Under the pieces are notes generated by a model that did no database searches, was not told the origin of the DNA, and worked only from the letters and a program-made list of their open reading frames with translations. Position numbers and translations under genes: made by a program. Source: Lachnospiraceae bacterium (lineage in GTDB: Bacteria > Bacillota > Clostridia > Lachnospirales > Lachnospiraceae). From it: 64,000 nt of DNA. The stretch lies in NCBI GenBank assembly GCA_022792835.1, contig JAAWBT010000014.1:16590-80589 (forward strand), read 5' to 3'. Shown piece after piece: positions 52,762 to 62,224 of the stretch. The first letter of the stretch is position 1. The number at the start of each line of letters is the position of its first letter.

Positions 52762-54183
52762 CTAATTCCTTTCCGCAAGCATACGCATCGGCTCATGGCG
52801 CATAACTGCAAATACACAATAAAGTCCCGCAAGTACACTAAAGAGAAACGCCATAGCAGCACCCAACAGGATTGCAGCAGGCGGCAGCAGCAAGTTCACT
52901 CCAGTTAAATCTCCCAGTAAAGCTACAGCGATTGGTTTTGTAAGGAATAGTCCCAAAAGTACACTGAAAATAAAACTGAGGAACATAATTATCAGCGTTT
53001 CATAGACCATTCCTCTCGCAACACCCGTTTTTTTCATGCCCATTGCTTTAAGCACGCCGACTTCATATCTTCTTTCTCTAATATTGAAGAAAGAAACGAA
53101 AAGAAGCATTCCGGCGCCGATGAGGCCTGCCGCCAAAGTAAACATCTCTGCAATATGAGAGATATTTTTGAGTGGTTCCGTATTTTTTATATACTCATCG
53201 CTGGAATTTGAAACGGAAAGGACATAGTATTTATTCAAGCCTTTTTCATGAAGTTCCTTTTCAAACAGTTCGGCGTCTTCTGGATTACCTAACTGATAAA
53301 CGACAGTTCCCACCCAAATATAATGAAACCCACTGTTTTTTAGCGTATTAAATGTGGTATAAACATGACCGTACACATCGCCAAGTGTCTCTGCGTTTGC
53401 TTCCGCACGATGAGCGGCATAAATGCCTGTTATGGTAAGGGACATCGTTTTTGTATCTGACTTACTCGGTCCTGATATGGAAATCGTGTCGCCGATGTTC
53501 AGTTTGTTGTGTTCAGCATATTTACTGCTGACAATGCACTCATTGTCTTTCTCTGGAAAATGTCCAGATTCCAGCTTGTTCCCATTGTCCGTAAAATCAT
53601 CTACAATAGAAAGGTCTGTATAACCAATCAGTGATCCTACTAAATCTCCCTTTGAATCCAAGATTCTCTGAAGCTCATCTTCGTTCCCTATAATACCAGA
53701 ATCAAGCAGTTCCTCTTTTGTTGATATGCCAAAATATATCATTATTTCGTCTAATGTCATGCCTTCCAGACTGACCCATTCCTCACCCTCACGGGTATTG
53801 TCCGGAACACGAGTCAGGGTGTCACAGGCAAAGTTGCAGGCGGCATAATATTGTGCCCCTTTTACATATTTGGAATCAGCATATTTTAGGTAATCTTCAA
53901 GACTGATTTCTGGCAGCTCAAAACTGGATTCCTGAGTGATACTTCCATCCTTGTTCTCCGTTATTTTGGGAGGAAAATCTTTTTCCAGTTTTTCCCAATC
54001 ATAATCAATGGTTGCCTCCACAAAAAATCGCTCTTGGCAGCGTGCGACAGCAAGGTCTGATATGGTTTTTATAGAAAACGAGAGTATCACCGATGTGAGT
54101 GTAAGTGCGGCAATGATCATAACCATAAAACTTCTGCCCTTATTGCGCCCAAGATTTTTTATTGCATTTTTCAAAATGTACAT
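52762..54183 (-). CDS. FtsX-type ABC transporter permease
   Basis: 473 residues. One N-terminal membrane helix (SFMVMIIAALTLTSVILSF), a large extracytoplasmic MacB-PCD-like domain (~55-330) and three C-terminal helices of the FtsX domain (FTLAAGLIGAGMLLFVSFFNIRERRYEVGVLKAMGM). Partner of the ATPase gene that follows. AGGAGGTACAAAAT precedes the ATG. Confidence 0.9.
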   Translation of the reverse strand: MYILKNAIKNLGRNKGRSFMVMIIAALTLTSVILSFSIKTISDLAVARCQERFFVEATIDYDWEKLEKDFPPKITENKDGSITQESSFELPEISLEDYLKYADSKYVKGAQYYAACNFACDTLTRVPDNTREGEEWVSLEGMTLDEIMIYFGISTKEELLDSGIIGNEDELQRILDSKGDLVGSLIGYTDLSIVDDFTDNGNKLESGHFPEKDNECIVSSKYAEHNKLNIGDTISISGPSKSDTKTMSLTITGIYAAHRAEANAETLGDVYGHVYTTFNTLKNSGFHYIWVGTVVYQLGNPEDAELFEKELHEKGLNKYYVLSVSNSSDEYIKNTEPLKNISHIAEMFTLAAGLIGAGMLLFVSFFNIRERRYEVGVLKAMGMKKTGVARGMVYETLIIMFLSFIFSVLLGLFLTKPIAVALLGDLTGVNLLLPPAAILLGAAMAFLFSVLAGLYCVFAVMRHEPMRMLAERN

Positions 54184-54261
54184 ATTTTGTACCTCCTTTG
54201 CTTCTATAAGAATACAGGAGCAAAATGGAGTTTATATGGAGATACAGAATTTTTTCAAAAA

Positions 54262-55647
54262 TTATTCTTCCTTGAAATCTAAAACGAAACGCATCCCGTT
54301 TTCATAGGGCAGAAAGGAGTAAGACAATCGGCAGGCATTGAGAATTCGCTCAGTGAGATATAGCCCCAACCCTGTGCTATCGTCATTTTCATTTAACTTT
54401 TCGGCAGGATGATAAAAAGGCGCTCCGATACGTACAAGCGCTTCCCTGGATAATGGCTGACATTCATTCTCCACAATCACCGTCTGACTTTTCATATATA
54501 TTCTGATAGACTTGTCGGTATCTGTGTACTTGACTGCATTGGAAAGTACATTTGAGAGTGCGTTCTTAATAAGTTTTGCTGAAACCACAGCCGAAAAATT
54601 ATCTTTTAGAGAAAGCGTCATGTTAAGATTACGGCTCTTGGCGATCATGAAATAGGGGGAAGCTGTTTCTTGCAACAGATTTCCGATATCCGTCTGTTCT
54701 TTTTCCTTTGCCGTAGTGTTCACATCCAATTTTGATGTCTCTAAGATACGGCAGACCAGTTCCGTCAGATTCTCCAGGCTTTTCTGACACTCTGCCAAAT
54801 AGGTATCCCTGTCTTTATACACCCCAACATTATAGAGCATCCCATCTACCATACCGCGTACAGCAGTAACTGGCGTTTTCAGTTCATGGGAAGCAAGCAG
54901 AAGAAAGTCCAGTTTTTCCCGCTCTGATTCACCAACTGTCTGAATTTGTTGTTCCAAATCAGAAATAGTGGAGAGCAGCTTTTGATACATCTTGTTGATA
55001 TTTTGAGATAACACACCAATTTCGTCACCCCTGTTTACAGAGCATGAGGAGTCCTGCGAAAGAGACTGCATTCGGGTAGTGGCTGCGGTAATGTCCTGTA
55101 TGGGTTTTACAATAGATTTCGCATAAAAATAGGCAACCACTACAGAGAGCATAATGCACACAATGAGTACCACAGGTAAAATTAACAGTAACACCGATAC
55201 TGCGTCTCCGACAGGTTGTAACGACACGATGAGTGTTAAACAAACCGTTTTGCCATCAACTGTTTTGAACTTTGTTTCGCTCGCAGCAAAATCCACATCA
55301 AAGCTGATCGTACCCTCCTCGTTTTCTACTGGTGAGTCTCCCCCAACCATCTCAAAGCTGATGCCAAATCCGGCAGAACAGATGACTTCTCCGTTTTCAT
55401 ATTGAGCGGTGTATCCATACCCTTTGGAAACAGCATAGGAAACCACAGCAGCGGATATGTCCTTTGCATTCTGTACTTGCAGCTCCTCAGCAAGCTGTGT
55501 GGTATCCGCATTGAGTTCCCGTCGTTTATACGATTCATAGAATACCGGCAGAAAACTGTAGATCAGTAAAAAAGTGACGAGTATTATACCAACCATCAAA
55601 CTGAGACAATGCAAAAAAGTTTTAGGAAACAGTTTCATATTTTTCAT
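54262..55647 (-). CDS. Sensor histidine kinase
   Basis: 461 residues. Two membrane helices (~10-32 and ~155-180) flank an extracytoplasmic sensor domain; a HAMP linker (YAKSIVKPIQDI) follows. The phospho-acceptor H box is LLASHELKTPVTAVRGM; the ATPase domain shows NALSNVLSNAVKYTD and GLGLYLTERIL. It overlaps the response regulator stop by ATGA and probably controls the ABC genes downstream. Confidence 0.93.
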   Translation of the reverse strand: MKNMKLFPKTFLHCLSLMVGIILVTFLLIYSFLPVFYESYKRRELNADTTQLAEELQVQNAKDISAAVVSYAVSKGYGYTAQYENGEVICSAGFGISFEMVGGDSPVENEEGTISFDVDFAASETKFKTVDGKTVCLTLIVSLQPVGDAVSVLLLILPVVLIVCIMLSVVVAYFYAKSIVKPIQDITAATTRMQSLSQDSSCSVNRGDEIGVLSQNINKMYQKLLSTISDLEQQIQTVGESEREKLDFLLLASHELKTPVTAVRGMVDGMLYNVGVYKDRDTYLAECQKSLENLTELVCRILETSKLDVNTTAKEKEQTDIGNLLQETASPYFMIAKSRNLNMTLSLKDNFSAVVSAKLIKNALSNVLSNAVKYTDTDKSIRIYMKSQTVIVENECQPLSREALVRIGAPFYHPAEKLNENDDSTGLGLYLTERILNACRLSYSFLPYENGMRFVLDFKEE

Positions 55648-56306
55648 TCTGCCGCCTCAAACCGATAGCCGATCCCTTTAACTGTATGGATGGCTGTGCA
55701 GCCCAATTTCTTACGCAGATTTTTAATATGCGTATCTACAATGCGGTCGGCAATGTTGCTGTCAAACCCCCATACTGCATCTAAAATCTGCATACGGGAA
55801 AGTACATTGCCTTGGTTTTCAATCAGCACTTTTAAAATCTCAATTTCTTTTGTTGTCAGTGAGAGGGGTTTGCCATTTTTTGTAACGGAATAGGCAGAAA
55901 AATCGACTGCAATATCCTCAAAGCATACCGTTGTTTTGTTAATCGGGCGACTTCTGCGCAGGAGGGCAGATACTCGTTTCACAAGGACAATGGGCGAAAA
56001 CGGTTTGGTGACGTATTCGTCTGCCTGTAAATCAAAACTTTTTATCTGTGTATATTCATCACTCAATGCCGTCAGCATAATAACTGGCGTATCAGATAGA
56101 GAGCGGATTTCCCGCAAAACCTCAATACCATTTTTCTTTGGCGTCATAATATCTAACACAACCAAATCAAAACGTCCTTCATAAAATCGAATGATTGCTT
56201 CCTCTCCGTCATATGCGTCAGTTACATCATATCCTGCTTCTTTCAAAAATTCACGGATGACCTGATGTGTATTCCTGTCATCCTCAACTACTAAGATACG
56301 ATACAT
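55644..56306 (-). CDS. OmpR-family response regulator
   Basis: 220 residues from the ATG at 56304-56306; its ribosome-binding site (GGAGTGGGGGTG) lies in the end of aroK. Receiver domain: VVEDDRN acidic pocket, phospho-acceptor LVVLDIMTPKKNG, and KPF. The C-terminal winged helix contains RMQILDAVWGFDSNIADRIVDTHIKNLRKKLG. Forms a pair with the histidine kinase. Confidence 0.94.
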   Translation of the reverse strand: MYRILVVEDDRNTHQVIREFLKEAGYDVTDAYDGEEAIIRFYEGRFDLVVLDIMTPKKNGIEVLREIRSLSDTPVIMLTALSDEYTQIKSFDLQADEYVTKPFSPIVLVKRVSALLRRSRPINKTTVCFEDIAVDFSAYSVTKNGKPLSLTTKEIEILKVLIENQGNVLSRMQILDAVWGFDSNIADRIVDTHIKNLRKKLGCTAIHTVKGIGYRFEAAE

Positions 56307-56308
56307 AA

Positions 56309-56821
56309 TCACCCCCACTCCACCAGCATGCGAAGTTCATCGACCACCTGTCCGCCAGATTTTCCGGCCTCCTCGATGGTGACATCCGCATATTTCTCAT
56401 ACAGAGGGACCCTCTCTCGGTACAAATCCAAAAGGCTCATCCCGTCTTTTAAGGCCACCCCCCGGTCAACCAGATTCCCGAGCCGCTTTTCCAATTCCTC
56501 ATAACTGATCTTCAGATAGACAACTGTGCCGATCTCTTTGAAATGCTCCATGGCCGACGCCCCGTAGATCACGCTGCCTCCCGGTGCGATCACCGTCCGA
56601 TTTGCATCAATCTCCCTGTTAATCCGCTCTTCTATGGCTAAAAATCCCTCCAGTCCCTCGGCGGCAATGATCTCTTTCAAAAGCCGCTCCTCCTTCTCCT
56701 GGATCAGAAGATCCGAATCCAGAAATTTATAGCCCAGACGCTTCGCAAGAAGTACCCCGACCGTACTCTTTCCGGCGGCAGGCATACCAATCAGCGTAAT
56801 GTTATTCCAATTATAACGCAT
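56309..56821 (-). CDS. aroK: Shikimate kinase family protein
   Basis: About 170 residues; either of two adjacent ATGs (56824 or 56821) is possible behind AAAGGAAAA. Walker A GMPAAGKSTVG, shikimate-binding DSDLLIQ (normally DTD) and APGGSVIYG (normally GGG) are slightly off consensus. It phosphorylates shikimate in chorismate synthesis, though a related kinase is conceivable. No other aro genes are adjacent. Confidence 0.82.
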   Translation of the reverse strand: MRYNWNNITLIGMPAAGKSTVGVLLAKRLGYKFLDSDLLIQEKEERLLKEIIAAEGLEGFLAIEERINREIDANRTVIAPGGSVIYGASAMEHFKEIGTVVYLKISYEELEKRLGNLVDRGVALKDGMSLLDLYRERVPLYEKYADVTIEEAGKSGGQVVDELRMLVEWG

Positions 56822-56931
56822 CATTTTTCCTTTCTTTTCCACTTTACACGGGACCATTGACTTTTATCCTGCTTTTCTGTTGCATATATTTCTGCTATTT
56901 ATTTCTTTGTATCCGGAAAACCCTAGAAACA

Positions 56932-58581
56932 CTACCCCTGCATCACCATCACTAACCCTGGCACAAACTGCTTCTTCCTGGACACCACGCCCGGCAGAGT
57001 CACAGAAAGCTCTGAGACAGCACAGCCTGGAAACGCCTGTTCCAAAAGCTGTACTCCGTTTGTCCCGTCACAGAGCACCTCTGTGGACTCGTCCAGAATG
57101 CCCGTCAGCATAAAAAACAGCAGATCCACTTTGTTTTTACTCTTCATCTTCTCAATATAAGGCGTCATCCGCTCCTTGAGTTCCACAAGCTCCGTCACAT
57201 CCATGGAGCTGATCTGCGAAATTCCCACTGTGGTACCGTCGATATCAAACACCTTATAATCCTGGTAAAAAATATCCTTTTCCGATTTCTTCTTCAGATT
57301 ACTTCCCGCGGCAAACATTTCCCTTGCCAGCTGCTTTGTGTCGATGCCAGCGATCTTTGCCAGAGCTTCTGCCACTTCCTTGTCCACTCCAGTACAAGTG
57401 GGCGAACGGTAGAGCAGAGTATCTGACACAATCGCACTACAGAGAAGCCCGGCCACCTCCGGCCCGATTTCCACCCCTGCTTCCCGGTATATCTGGTAAA
57501 TAATGGTCCCCGTGCATCCCAGAGGCTGGTTGCGGAAAAAGACAGGACCAATGGTCTCCAGACTCCCCAGCCGATGATGATCAATAATCTCCAGAATCTC
57601 GGCGCTCTCGATTCCAGGCACTGCCTGGGATCTCTCATTATGGTCCACCAGGATCACTTCCTTGCGCTTCATCCCCAGCAGGTTCCTCCGGGAAATCATT
57701 CCCTGATACCGGCCGTCCCGATCCAGGATCGGAAAATCCCGGTGCCGCTTGCTGGCCATAATATCCTTGATATCGTCCGTATAATCTTCCAGGTCAAAGC
57801 TTACGATCTGCTTGGTTTTCATAAAATACCCGATGGGCATACTCTGATTGATCAGCCTGGAGGCCGTAAACGTATCAAAAGGCGTGGAGATCACGGTACA
57901 CTGATGGTCCTCGGCCAGCTTCTTAATGGTCATCGACACCGGCGCGCCGTCACAGACCACAATGCAGCCTGCATTCATCTCAATAGCGCACAGCTGAGAT
58001 TCATAACGGTTTCCCAGAATCACCAGATCATGCTCCTCTATGTAGGACTCCATCAAATCCGGATTGGCTGCTGCCACCAGCACTTTCCCCTGATCAAAAT
58101 AATTCTTCTCGTCGCCCACCACCACGACCCCTTCCAGTGTCTCCTTGATGTTGACAAACTGGGTACAGGCAGCCGACAAAATGGCACTGTCGTACACATT
58201 CATATAAGAATTGGCAATGTCTCCAATGGTAATCAGTCCCTCCAGCCGGCTGTCTCTGGTGATGGGAAGTGTCACCACCCCCAGTTCTTTCATGAGCGTC
58301 CATGCCTTTTTCAGAGAAATATTAGAACGGACTCCCTTTGTTTTCCGGATCTCAATATCCTTGACCTGAGTCCTGACATCCTTAATAAGCTCCGGTACCG
58401 GAATATGAAATTTCTCCAGCACATATTGGGTTTCCGGATTGACCGCCCCAGCCCGACAAGGCATATGTTCCTTCCCGGTCAATGCCTGTTTCAGCCTCGC
58501 ATATGCGATAGCCGAACAGATGGAATCCGTATCCGGATTTCTGTGCCCCACCACAATCACTGCTCTTTTTGCTTCCTCCAT
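56932..58581 (-). CDS. Family II (Mn-dependent) inorganic pyrophosphatase with CBS and DRTGG domains
   Basis: 549 residues from the ATG at 58579-58581 behind AGGAGGAGGCTTGT. The DHH domain starts VVGHRNPDTDSICSAIAYA; two CBS halves flank a DRTGG region (~70-310), then DHHRLGSLETIGP and a DHHA2 C-terminal domain. CBS-PPases are inhibited by AMP/ADP and activated by ATP or diadenosine polyphosphates. Hydrolyses pyrophosphate in the cytoplasm. Confidence 0.93.
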   Translation of the reverse strand: MEEAKRAVIVVGHRNPDTDSICSAIAYARLKQALTGKEHMPCRAGAVNPETQYVLEKFHIPVPELIKDVRTQVKDIEIRKTKGVRSNISLKKAWTLMKELGVVTLPITRDSRLEGLITIGDIANSYMNVYDSAILSAACTQFVNIKETLEGVVVVGDEKNYFDQGKVLVAAANPDLMESYIEEHDLVILGNRYESQLCAIEMNAGCIVVCDGAPVSMTIKKLAEDHQCTVISTPFDTFTASRLINQSMPIGYFMKTKQIVSFDLEDYTDDIKDIMASKRHRDFPILDRDGRYQGMISRRNLLGMKRKEVILVDHNERSQAVPGIESAEILEIIDHHRLGSLETIGPVFFRNQPLGCTGTIIYQIYREAGVEIGPEVAGLLCSAIVSDTLLYRSPTCTGVDKEVAEALAKIAGIDTKQLAREMFAAGSNLKKKSEKDIFYQDYKVFDIDGTTVGISQISSMDVTELVELKERMTPYIEKMKSKNKVDLLFFMLTGILDESTEVLCDGTNGVQLLEQAFPGCAVSELSVTLPGVVSRKKQFVPGLVMVMQG

Positions 58582-58990
58582 ACAAGCCTCCTCCTGTCTC
58601 ACAATATTTACATTTTATTCATTATATGTTCATATTTTATTCACAATTGGTTGTTATGCTATTTATACAAAAAAGTTGTATTTCAATTCGGTTTTTCGTC
58701 AAAATGCATATAGATTTTTCATAATTATCCCGGGGCATATGCTCCGGGAACTCCTCGTTTTAGAGGGTTTCTCTTTTTTTTCGTCAACCTGTACAGCTTC
58801 CCCTATTTCTACCCTCTACACCGATGAAGCTGCACCGCCCAATCGCGAAAAAGACGCTCAAACTTCATTTCGAGCGCCTTTCTGTGAAGCATATTTTATA
58901 GTTTTCTATATAATCATCGCCTGTTCTTGCGTGAACGGCGTCTGGTGCTTTAAAAAGATGCGGGATATGGTCCAGCTCCCGCTGCTGCTC
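58582..58990. other. 409-bp intergenic region with terminator and dyad
   Basis: No convincing gene. It holds the terminator of the HPr-like gene (58853-58878), a 20-bp dyad CCCGGGGCATATGCTCCGGG (58729-58748) and a very AT-rich stretch (58610-58720) that should contain the pyrophosphatase promoter. After the HPr-like stop codon the same frame stays open for ~40 codons, probably by chance. Confidence 0.6.
58853..58878 (-). terminator. Terminator of the HPr-like gene
   Basis: GGCGCTCGAA pairs with TTTGAGCGTC (one wobble) and is followed by TTTTTC on the minus strand. Confidence 0.75.
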
Positions 58991-59230
58991 TTACGCTTCT
59001 CCGTCGTACATAAACATCACAAGCTTCTGTACGTCATCCGGTTCGTGAGCGATCAGTTCCATCTCGCCGATGGTCTTGTCGGCAAATACACTGGCCAGAG
59101 CAACATACTGTGTCAGCTTGGATTTCAGGTTAAGCCTGTCACCCTCATTGGTTACTAACTCGACCTTGCCCTTGCACTCGTCGATCACCTTGAAAAGCTT
59201 CTCAACATCTTTGACATTCTTGACCTTCAT
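58991..59230 (-). CDS. HPr-like protein lacking the phospho-histidine
   Basis: 79 residues with HPr-like helix/strand order (DVEKLFKVIDECKGKVELV; RLNLKSKL; EMELIAHEPDDVQKLVMFM). The catalytic GxHARP segment is absent, but the serine after the conserved lysine (LKS) remains. It cannot carry PTS phosphate through a histidine. Its promoter carries an operator-like dyad at the transcript start. A regulatory role is possible. Confidence 0.65.
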   Translation of the reverse strand: MKVKNVKDVEKLFKVIDECKGKVELVTNEGDRLNLKSKLTQYVALASVFADKTIGEMELIAHEPDDVQKLVMFMYDGEA

Positions 59231-59254
59231 AACTGATATCTCCTTTCTTATTTT

Positions 59255-59308
59255 AACATAATTTCCTTATGTTGGCTACATCATAGCATGCCTTTTTCCA
59301 TTTGTAAA
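59255..59308 (-). promoter_or_regulatory. Promoter and start-site operator of the HPr-like gene
   Basis: TTTACA (59303-59308), a 17-bp spacer and TGC-TATGAT (extended -10, 59280-59285). AACATAA-TTTCC-TTATGTT (59255-59273), a 7-bp dyad, begins at the predicted transcript start. Confidence 0.65.
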
Positions 59309-59317
59309 TAGGTCTTT

Positions 59318-61714
59318 CTATTTTCTACCATTCGACCAGAAGTCCCCGAGAAGAGACGGCAGTTTTTCGTAATTTATCACATGGCAGTCCGCCCACTCTC
59401 TGGGAAATAATCGTCGATATTCACCAGAAAGAAACCTATCATCCAGCAAAAGAATGATTCCCTCGTCCGAGTCTGTACGAATCACGCGGCCCGCCGCCTG
59501 CAGGACTTTGTTCATTCCTGGATAGCGATACGCGTAGGAAAAGCCGTCCTTACCTTGCTTTTCATACCAGTTTTTCAGGATTTCCCGCTCCGTACAGATT
59601 CCCGGAAGTCCTGTTCCAACCACCAAAACGCCGATGAGCTGTTCTCCCTGCAGATCAATGCCCTCAGAAAAGATCCCCCCCATGACACAGAAGGCTGCCA
59701 GGGACTTTTCCCGCTCCCGCGCAAATTGTGCCAGAAATTCTTCCCTGTCTGCCTCTGTCATCCGCGGGGACTGCACAAGAAATTCCGTACTGTCAGGCCT
59801 CTTTCTTGCCAAGGCAGTCTCATAAACTGCTTCCATATAAGAATAGGAGGGAAAATAGACCAGATAATTACCTTTTTTCCCAGAGACTGCCGCCAGGATA
59901 TAGTCCAGAACTTTCTCATATTCGCGGCGGTTTCTTCGCCTGTAACGGCTGCTCACATCCATGGCAGCGGCCAGAAGCCTTTTTGACGGATCAAAAGGCG
60001 AGGGGGCATATACTGCATATTCTTCTTCATTGCCGCAGAGCAGTTCTTTATAATAGCGGATAGGAAGAAAAGTCGCCGAAAAAAATACGGCGCTGTTCCC
60101 CTTGCTTAAGCAGGCCGAAAGATTATCTGCCGGGCTCACACAATAGAGACGCAACATAAAGGACTGCTCATTTACCGGCTCCGTATAAATACAGTAGGAT
60201 TCGTTCAGCCTCTCGTACATGTTCAGAAAATGGCGGACTGCCAGATAAAAATCCCCAAAATCTTCATTGCCGTCCAACACCCGAAATTCCTCCAGGAACG
60301 CTTCCATTTCCCCATATGCTCCTGTGAGCGCCAGGGCAAAAGCGTCCACCGAATCCCTCACAAGAGTCCCGTCACTTTCCCGTTTCATCTCCAGCAGCAT
60401 TTTGTTGCAGGAGGAAAGCCGTCTAGCCAGCTTTTGGCTATAAGGCTTCACAAAGGCCCTGGCTTTCAGGAAATCCTCTTTATATATTTCGGCGCTATAC
60501 ATTTCTCTGGCCCGCTCCACCAGATTGTGGGCCTCATCCACCAGAAATAAATATTCTCCCTCCGCCCCGTCCGCAAAATACCGTTTCAGCTGTACATTGG
60601 GGTCAAACACATAATTGTAATCACAGATAACCACATCCAGCCAGTCGCTTAAATCCAGAGAAAACTCATGGGGACAGACCTGATACCTCTCACACCAGCT
60701 AAGAATGCTCTCCCGCCCGGCCTTCTCCTCCAGATGGATATAGTCAAACACCGCCTCGTTCACCCGATCAAAATGTCCCTTCGCATAGGAACATGCCTCC
60801 GGATTACATTCTGGCCGTCTTCCCTCCCCTGTCATGGGACAGAGCTTTTCCTTTGCCGTCAGAGTGATGGACGACGCACGAAGCCCCTTCCCCCGTAAAA
60901 TCTCCATGGCCTCCTCTGCCACTGTCCTAGTGATCGTCTTTGCTGTCAGATAAAAAATCTTATCCCCCAGCCCTTCTCCCACAGCCATCACTGCAGGAAA
61001 CAGGACAGACATGGTCTTTCCGATGCCGGTAGGCGCCTGAATAAACAGTTTCCTTTTCTGCTCCATAGCCCGATAAGCCGATACTGCCAGTTCCCGCTGC
61101 CCCGGCCGGTAAGGAAAGGGAAAGGAAAGCTCCCGGATGGACGCATTTCTCTGTTCCCTGTGATGATAGAGAAACATCCCCCAGGCCGCATATTCTTCCA
61201 GAAGATGGGCCACGTAACGGCGGATTTCTTCTGGGGTGAGCTGCTCCTCAAAGCGACGGATTTCTTCGCTCTCTAAATGGCAGTAAGTGAGCTGGATGCC
61301 CACAAAGGCCGGTTCTTTTCTCTGATCAAAACGTCCGCCGTCCAGAGCCATACAGGCATAGCACATGGCCTGGGCCCGATGGACCGGGAGCGGTCCTTCC
61401 AAAGCCCAGATATCCCAGTAGACCCCTTTGATCTCATCCACAACAGGAACACCGTCCCGGACAAAAATCCCGTCCGCCCGCCCTTCCAGCGAGATCACCA
61501 GTTCCTCGACCTCATAATCTGCCTTTAAAGAAACTTCCGCCTCGTAGCCGCCGCCCATGCGGCCTTGAATCTTCCGGTGAATCCTGGCCCCGGCTGCCAT
61601 GGCCTCCGCTTCTTTCTTCCCCCTTCTGCGGTTGTCAATATCTCCGCTCCGAAGAAGAAATTCCACCAGATTCCGCACAGAAATCCGAATCCTGTTTTCG
61701 GTAAACTTTGCCAC
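59318..61714 (-). CDS. XPD/DinG-type helicase with N-terminal PD-(D/E)xK nuclease domain
   Basis: 798 residues from GTG at 61712-61714, which follows AAAAGGGGAAAAATT; the track starts 11 codons earlier. Residues ~10-170 look like a Cas4/RecB-type nuclease (GRADGIFV, then VVDEIKG). The helicase core has Walker A APTGIGKTMS, an Fe-S cysteine cluster between ~310 and 380, FLVDEAHNL, and C-terminal motifs including AAGRVIRTDSDEG. It probably unwinds and processes damaged DNA. Flanked on both sides by HPr-like genes. Confidence 0.88.
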   Translation of the reverse strand: MAKFTENRIRISVRNLVEFLLRSGDIDNRRRGKKEAEAMAAGARIHRKIQGRMGGGYEAEVSLKADYEVEELVISLEGRADGIFVRDGVPVVDEIKGVYWDIWALEGPLPVHRAQAMCYACMALDGGRFDQRKEPAFVGIQLTYCHLESEEIRRFEEQLTPEEIRRYVAHLLEEYAAWGMFLYHHREQRNASIRELSFPFPYRPGQRELAVSAYRAMEQKRKLFIQAPTGIGKTMSVLFPAVMAVGEGLGDKIFYLTAKTITRTVAEEAMEILRGKGLRASSITLTAKEKLCPMTGEGRRPECNPEACSYAKGHFDRVNEAVFDYIHLEEKAGRESILSWCERYQVCPHEFSLDLSDWLDVVICDYNYVFDPNVQLKRYFADGAEGEYLFLVDEAHNLVERAREMYSAEIYKEDFLKARAFVKPYSQKLARRLSSCNKMLLEMKRESDGTLVRDSVDAFALALTGAYGEMEAFLEEFRVLDGNEDFGDFYLAVRHFLNMYERLNESYCIYTEPVNEQSFMLRLYCVSPADNLSACLSKGNSAVFFSATFLPIRYYKELLCGNEEEYAVYAPSPFDPSKRLLAAAMDVSSRYRRRNRREYEKVLDYILAAVSGKKGNYLVYFPSYSYMEAVYETALARKRPDSTEFLVQSPRMTEADREEFLAQFAREREKSLAAFCVMGGIFSEGIDLQGEQLIGVLVVGTGLPGICTEREILKNWYEKQGKDGFSYAYRYPGMNKVLQAAGRVIRTDSDEGIILLLDDRFLSGEYRRLFPREWADCHVINYEKLPSLLGDFWSNGRK

Positions 61715-61750
61715 AATTTTTCCCCTTTTATCACGCATTCCCACCACGGA

Positions 61751-61788
61751 AAAACAGGCCGCCGCCCATCTTGGCAGCAGCCTGTTTT
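61751..61788 (-). terminator. Terminator of the second HPr-like gene
   Basis: AAAACAGGC and GCCTGTTTT bracket an inner GC-rich stem; TTTTTCC follows on the minus strand. Confidence 0.75.
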
Positions 61789-61811
61789 CTTCGTCCTGAG
61801 ATCACCTTGGA

Positions 61812-62039
61812 TCAGCAGAATGCAAAGCGGTCCAGCACATCCTCCAGCGTCGTATCCATCCCACTGTACTGCACAGTCCAGGGCTGGCTTAGGTCTAAGC
61901 TCATGACGCCCAGGATGGATTTTGCATCCACTACCATCCTGTTATAATACACATCAACGTCAAAGCTACACCTACTCGCTGTTGAAACCAGTGTCTTTGC
62001 ATCTTCAACTCTTGATACCTTAATCTGTCTCTTTTTCAT
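61812..62039 (-). CDS. HPr paralogue without His-15 (Crh-like)
   Basis: 75 residues from ATG at 62037-62039 (AAGGGGTGTTGAAA). It matches HPr through KTLVSTASRC and the regulatory site VVDAKSILGVMSLDL, which keeps the serine phosphorylated by HPr kinase (Ser-46). The GIHARPAT loop is replaced by VSRVEDAK, so the PTS histidine is missing, as in Bacillus Crh. Likely a catabolite-control protein. Confidence 0.8.
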   Translation of the reverse strand: MKKRQIKVSRVEDAKTLVSTASRCSFDVDVYYNRMVVDAKSILGVMSLDLSQPWTVQYSGMDTTLEDVLDRFAFC

Positions 62040-62090
62040 TTTCAACACCCCTTCAGAATAAAATTAAACTGTCACCTGATGTTGGAAAAT

Positions 62091-62119
62091 GTTATATCAT
62101 TCCTCGTTTGGATTGTCAA
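62091..62119 (-). promoter_or_regulatory. Promoter of the Crh-like gene
   Basis: TTGACA (62114-62119), a 17-bp spacer and TATAAC (62091-62096) on the minus strand. Confidence 0.75.
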
Positions 62120-62224
62120 GGCCGTTTATGCATTTTCGTGCATATTACCAAAAAACCAGCCCTCTCTCCCGGAAGGAAAAAGGAATTTCCTGTCAAAATG
62201 CCGATATGGATAAAGTGAACCAAT

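Noticed and set aside
57574-58713. 379-residue plus-strand ORF
   Set aside because: Shadow of the pyrophosphatase gene; no start signal and no recognisable domain.
58900-58990. Read-through extension of the HPr-like protein
   Set aside because: The frame stays open ~40 codons after the TAA, but the protein is already full length and no recoding signal is visible.
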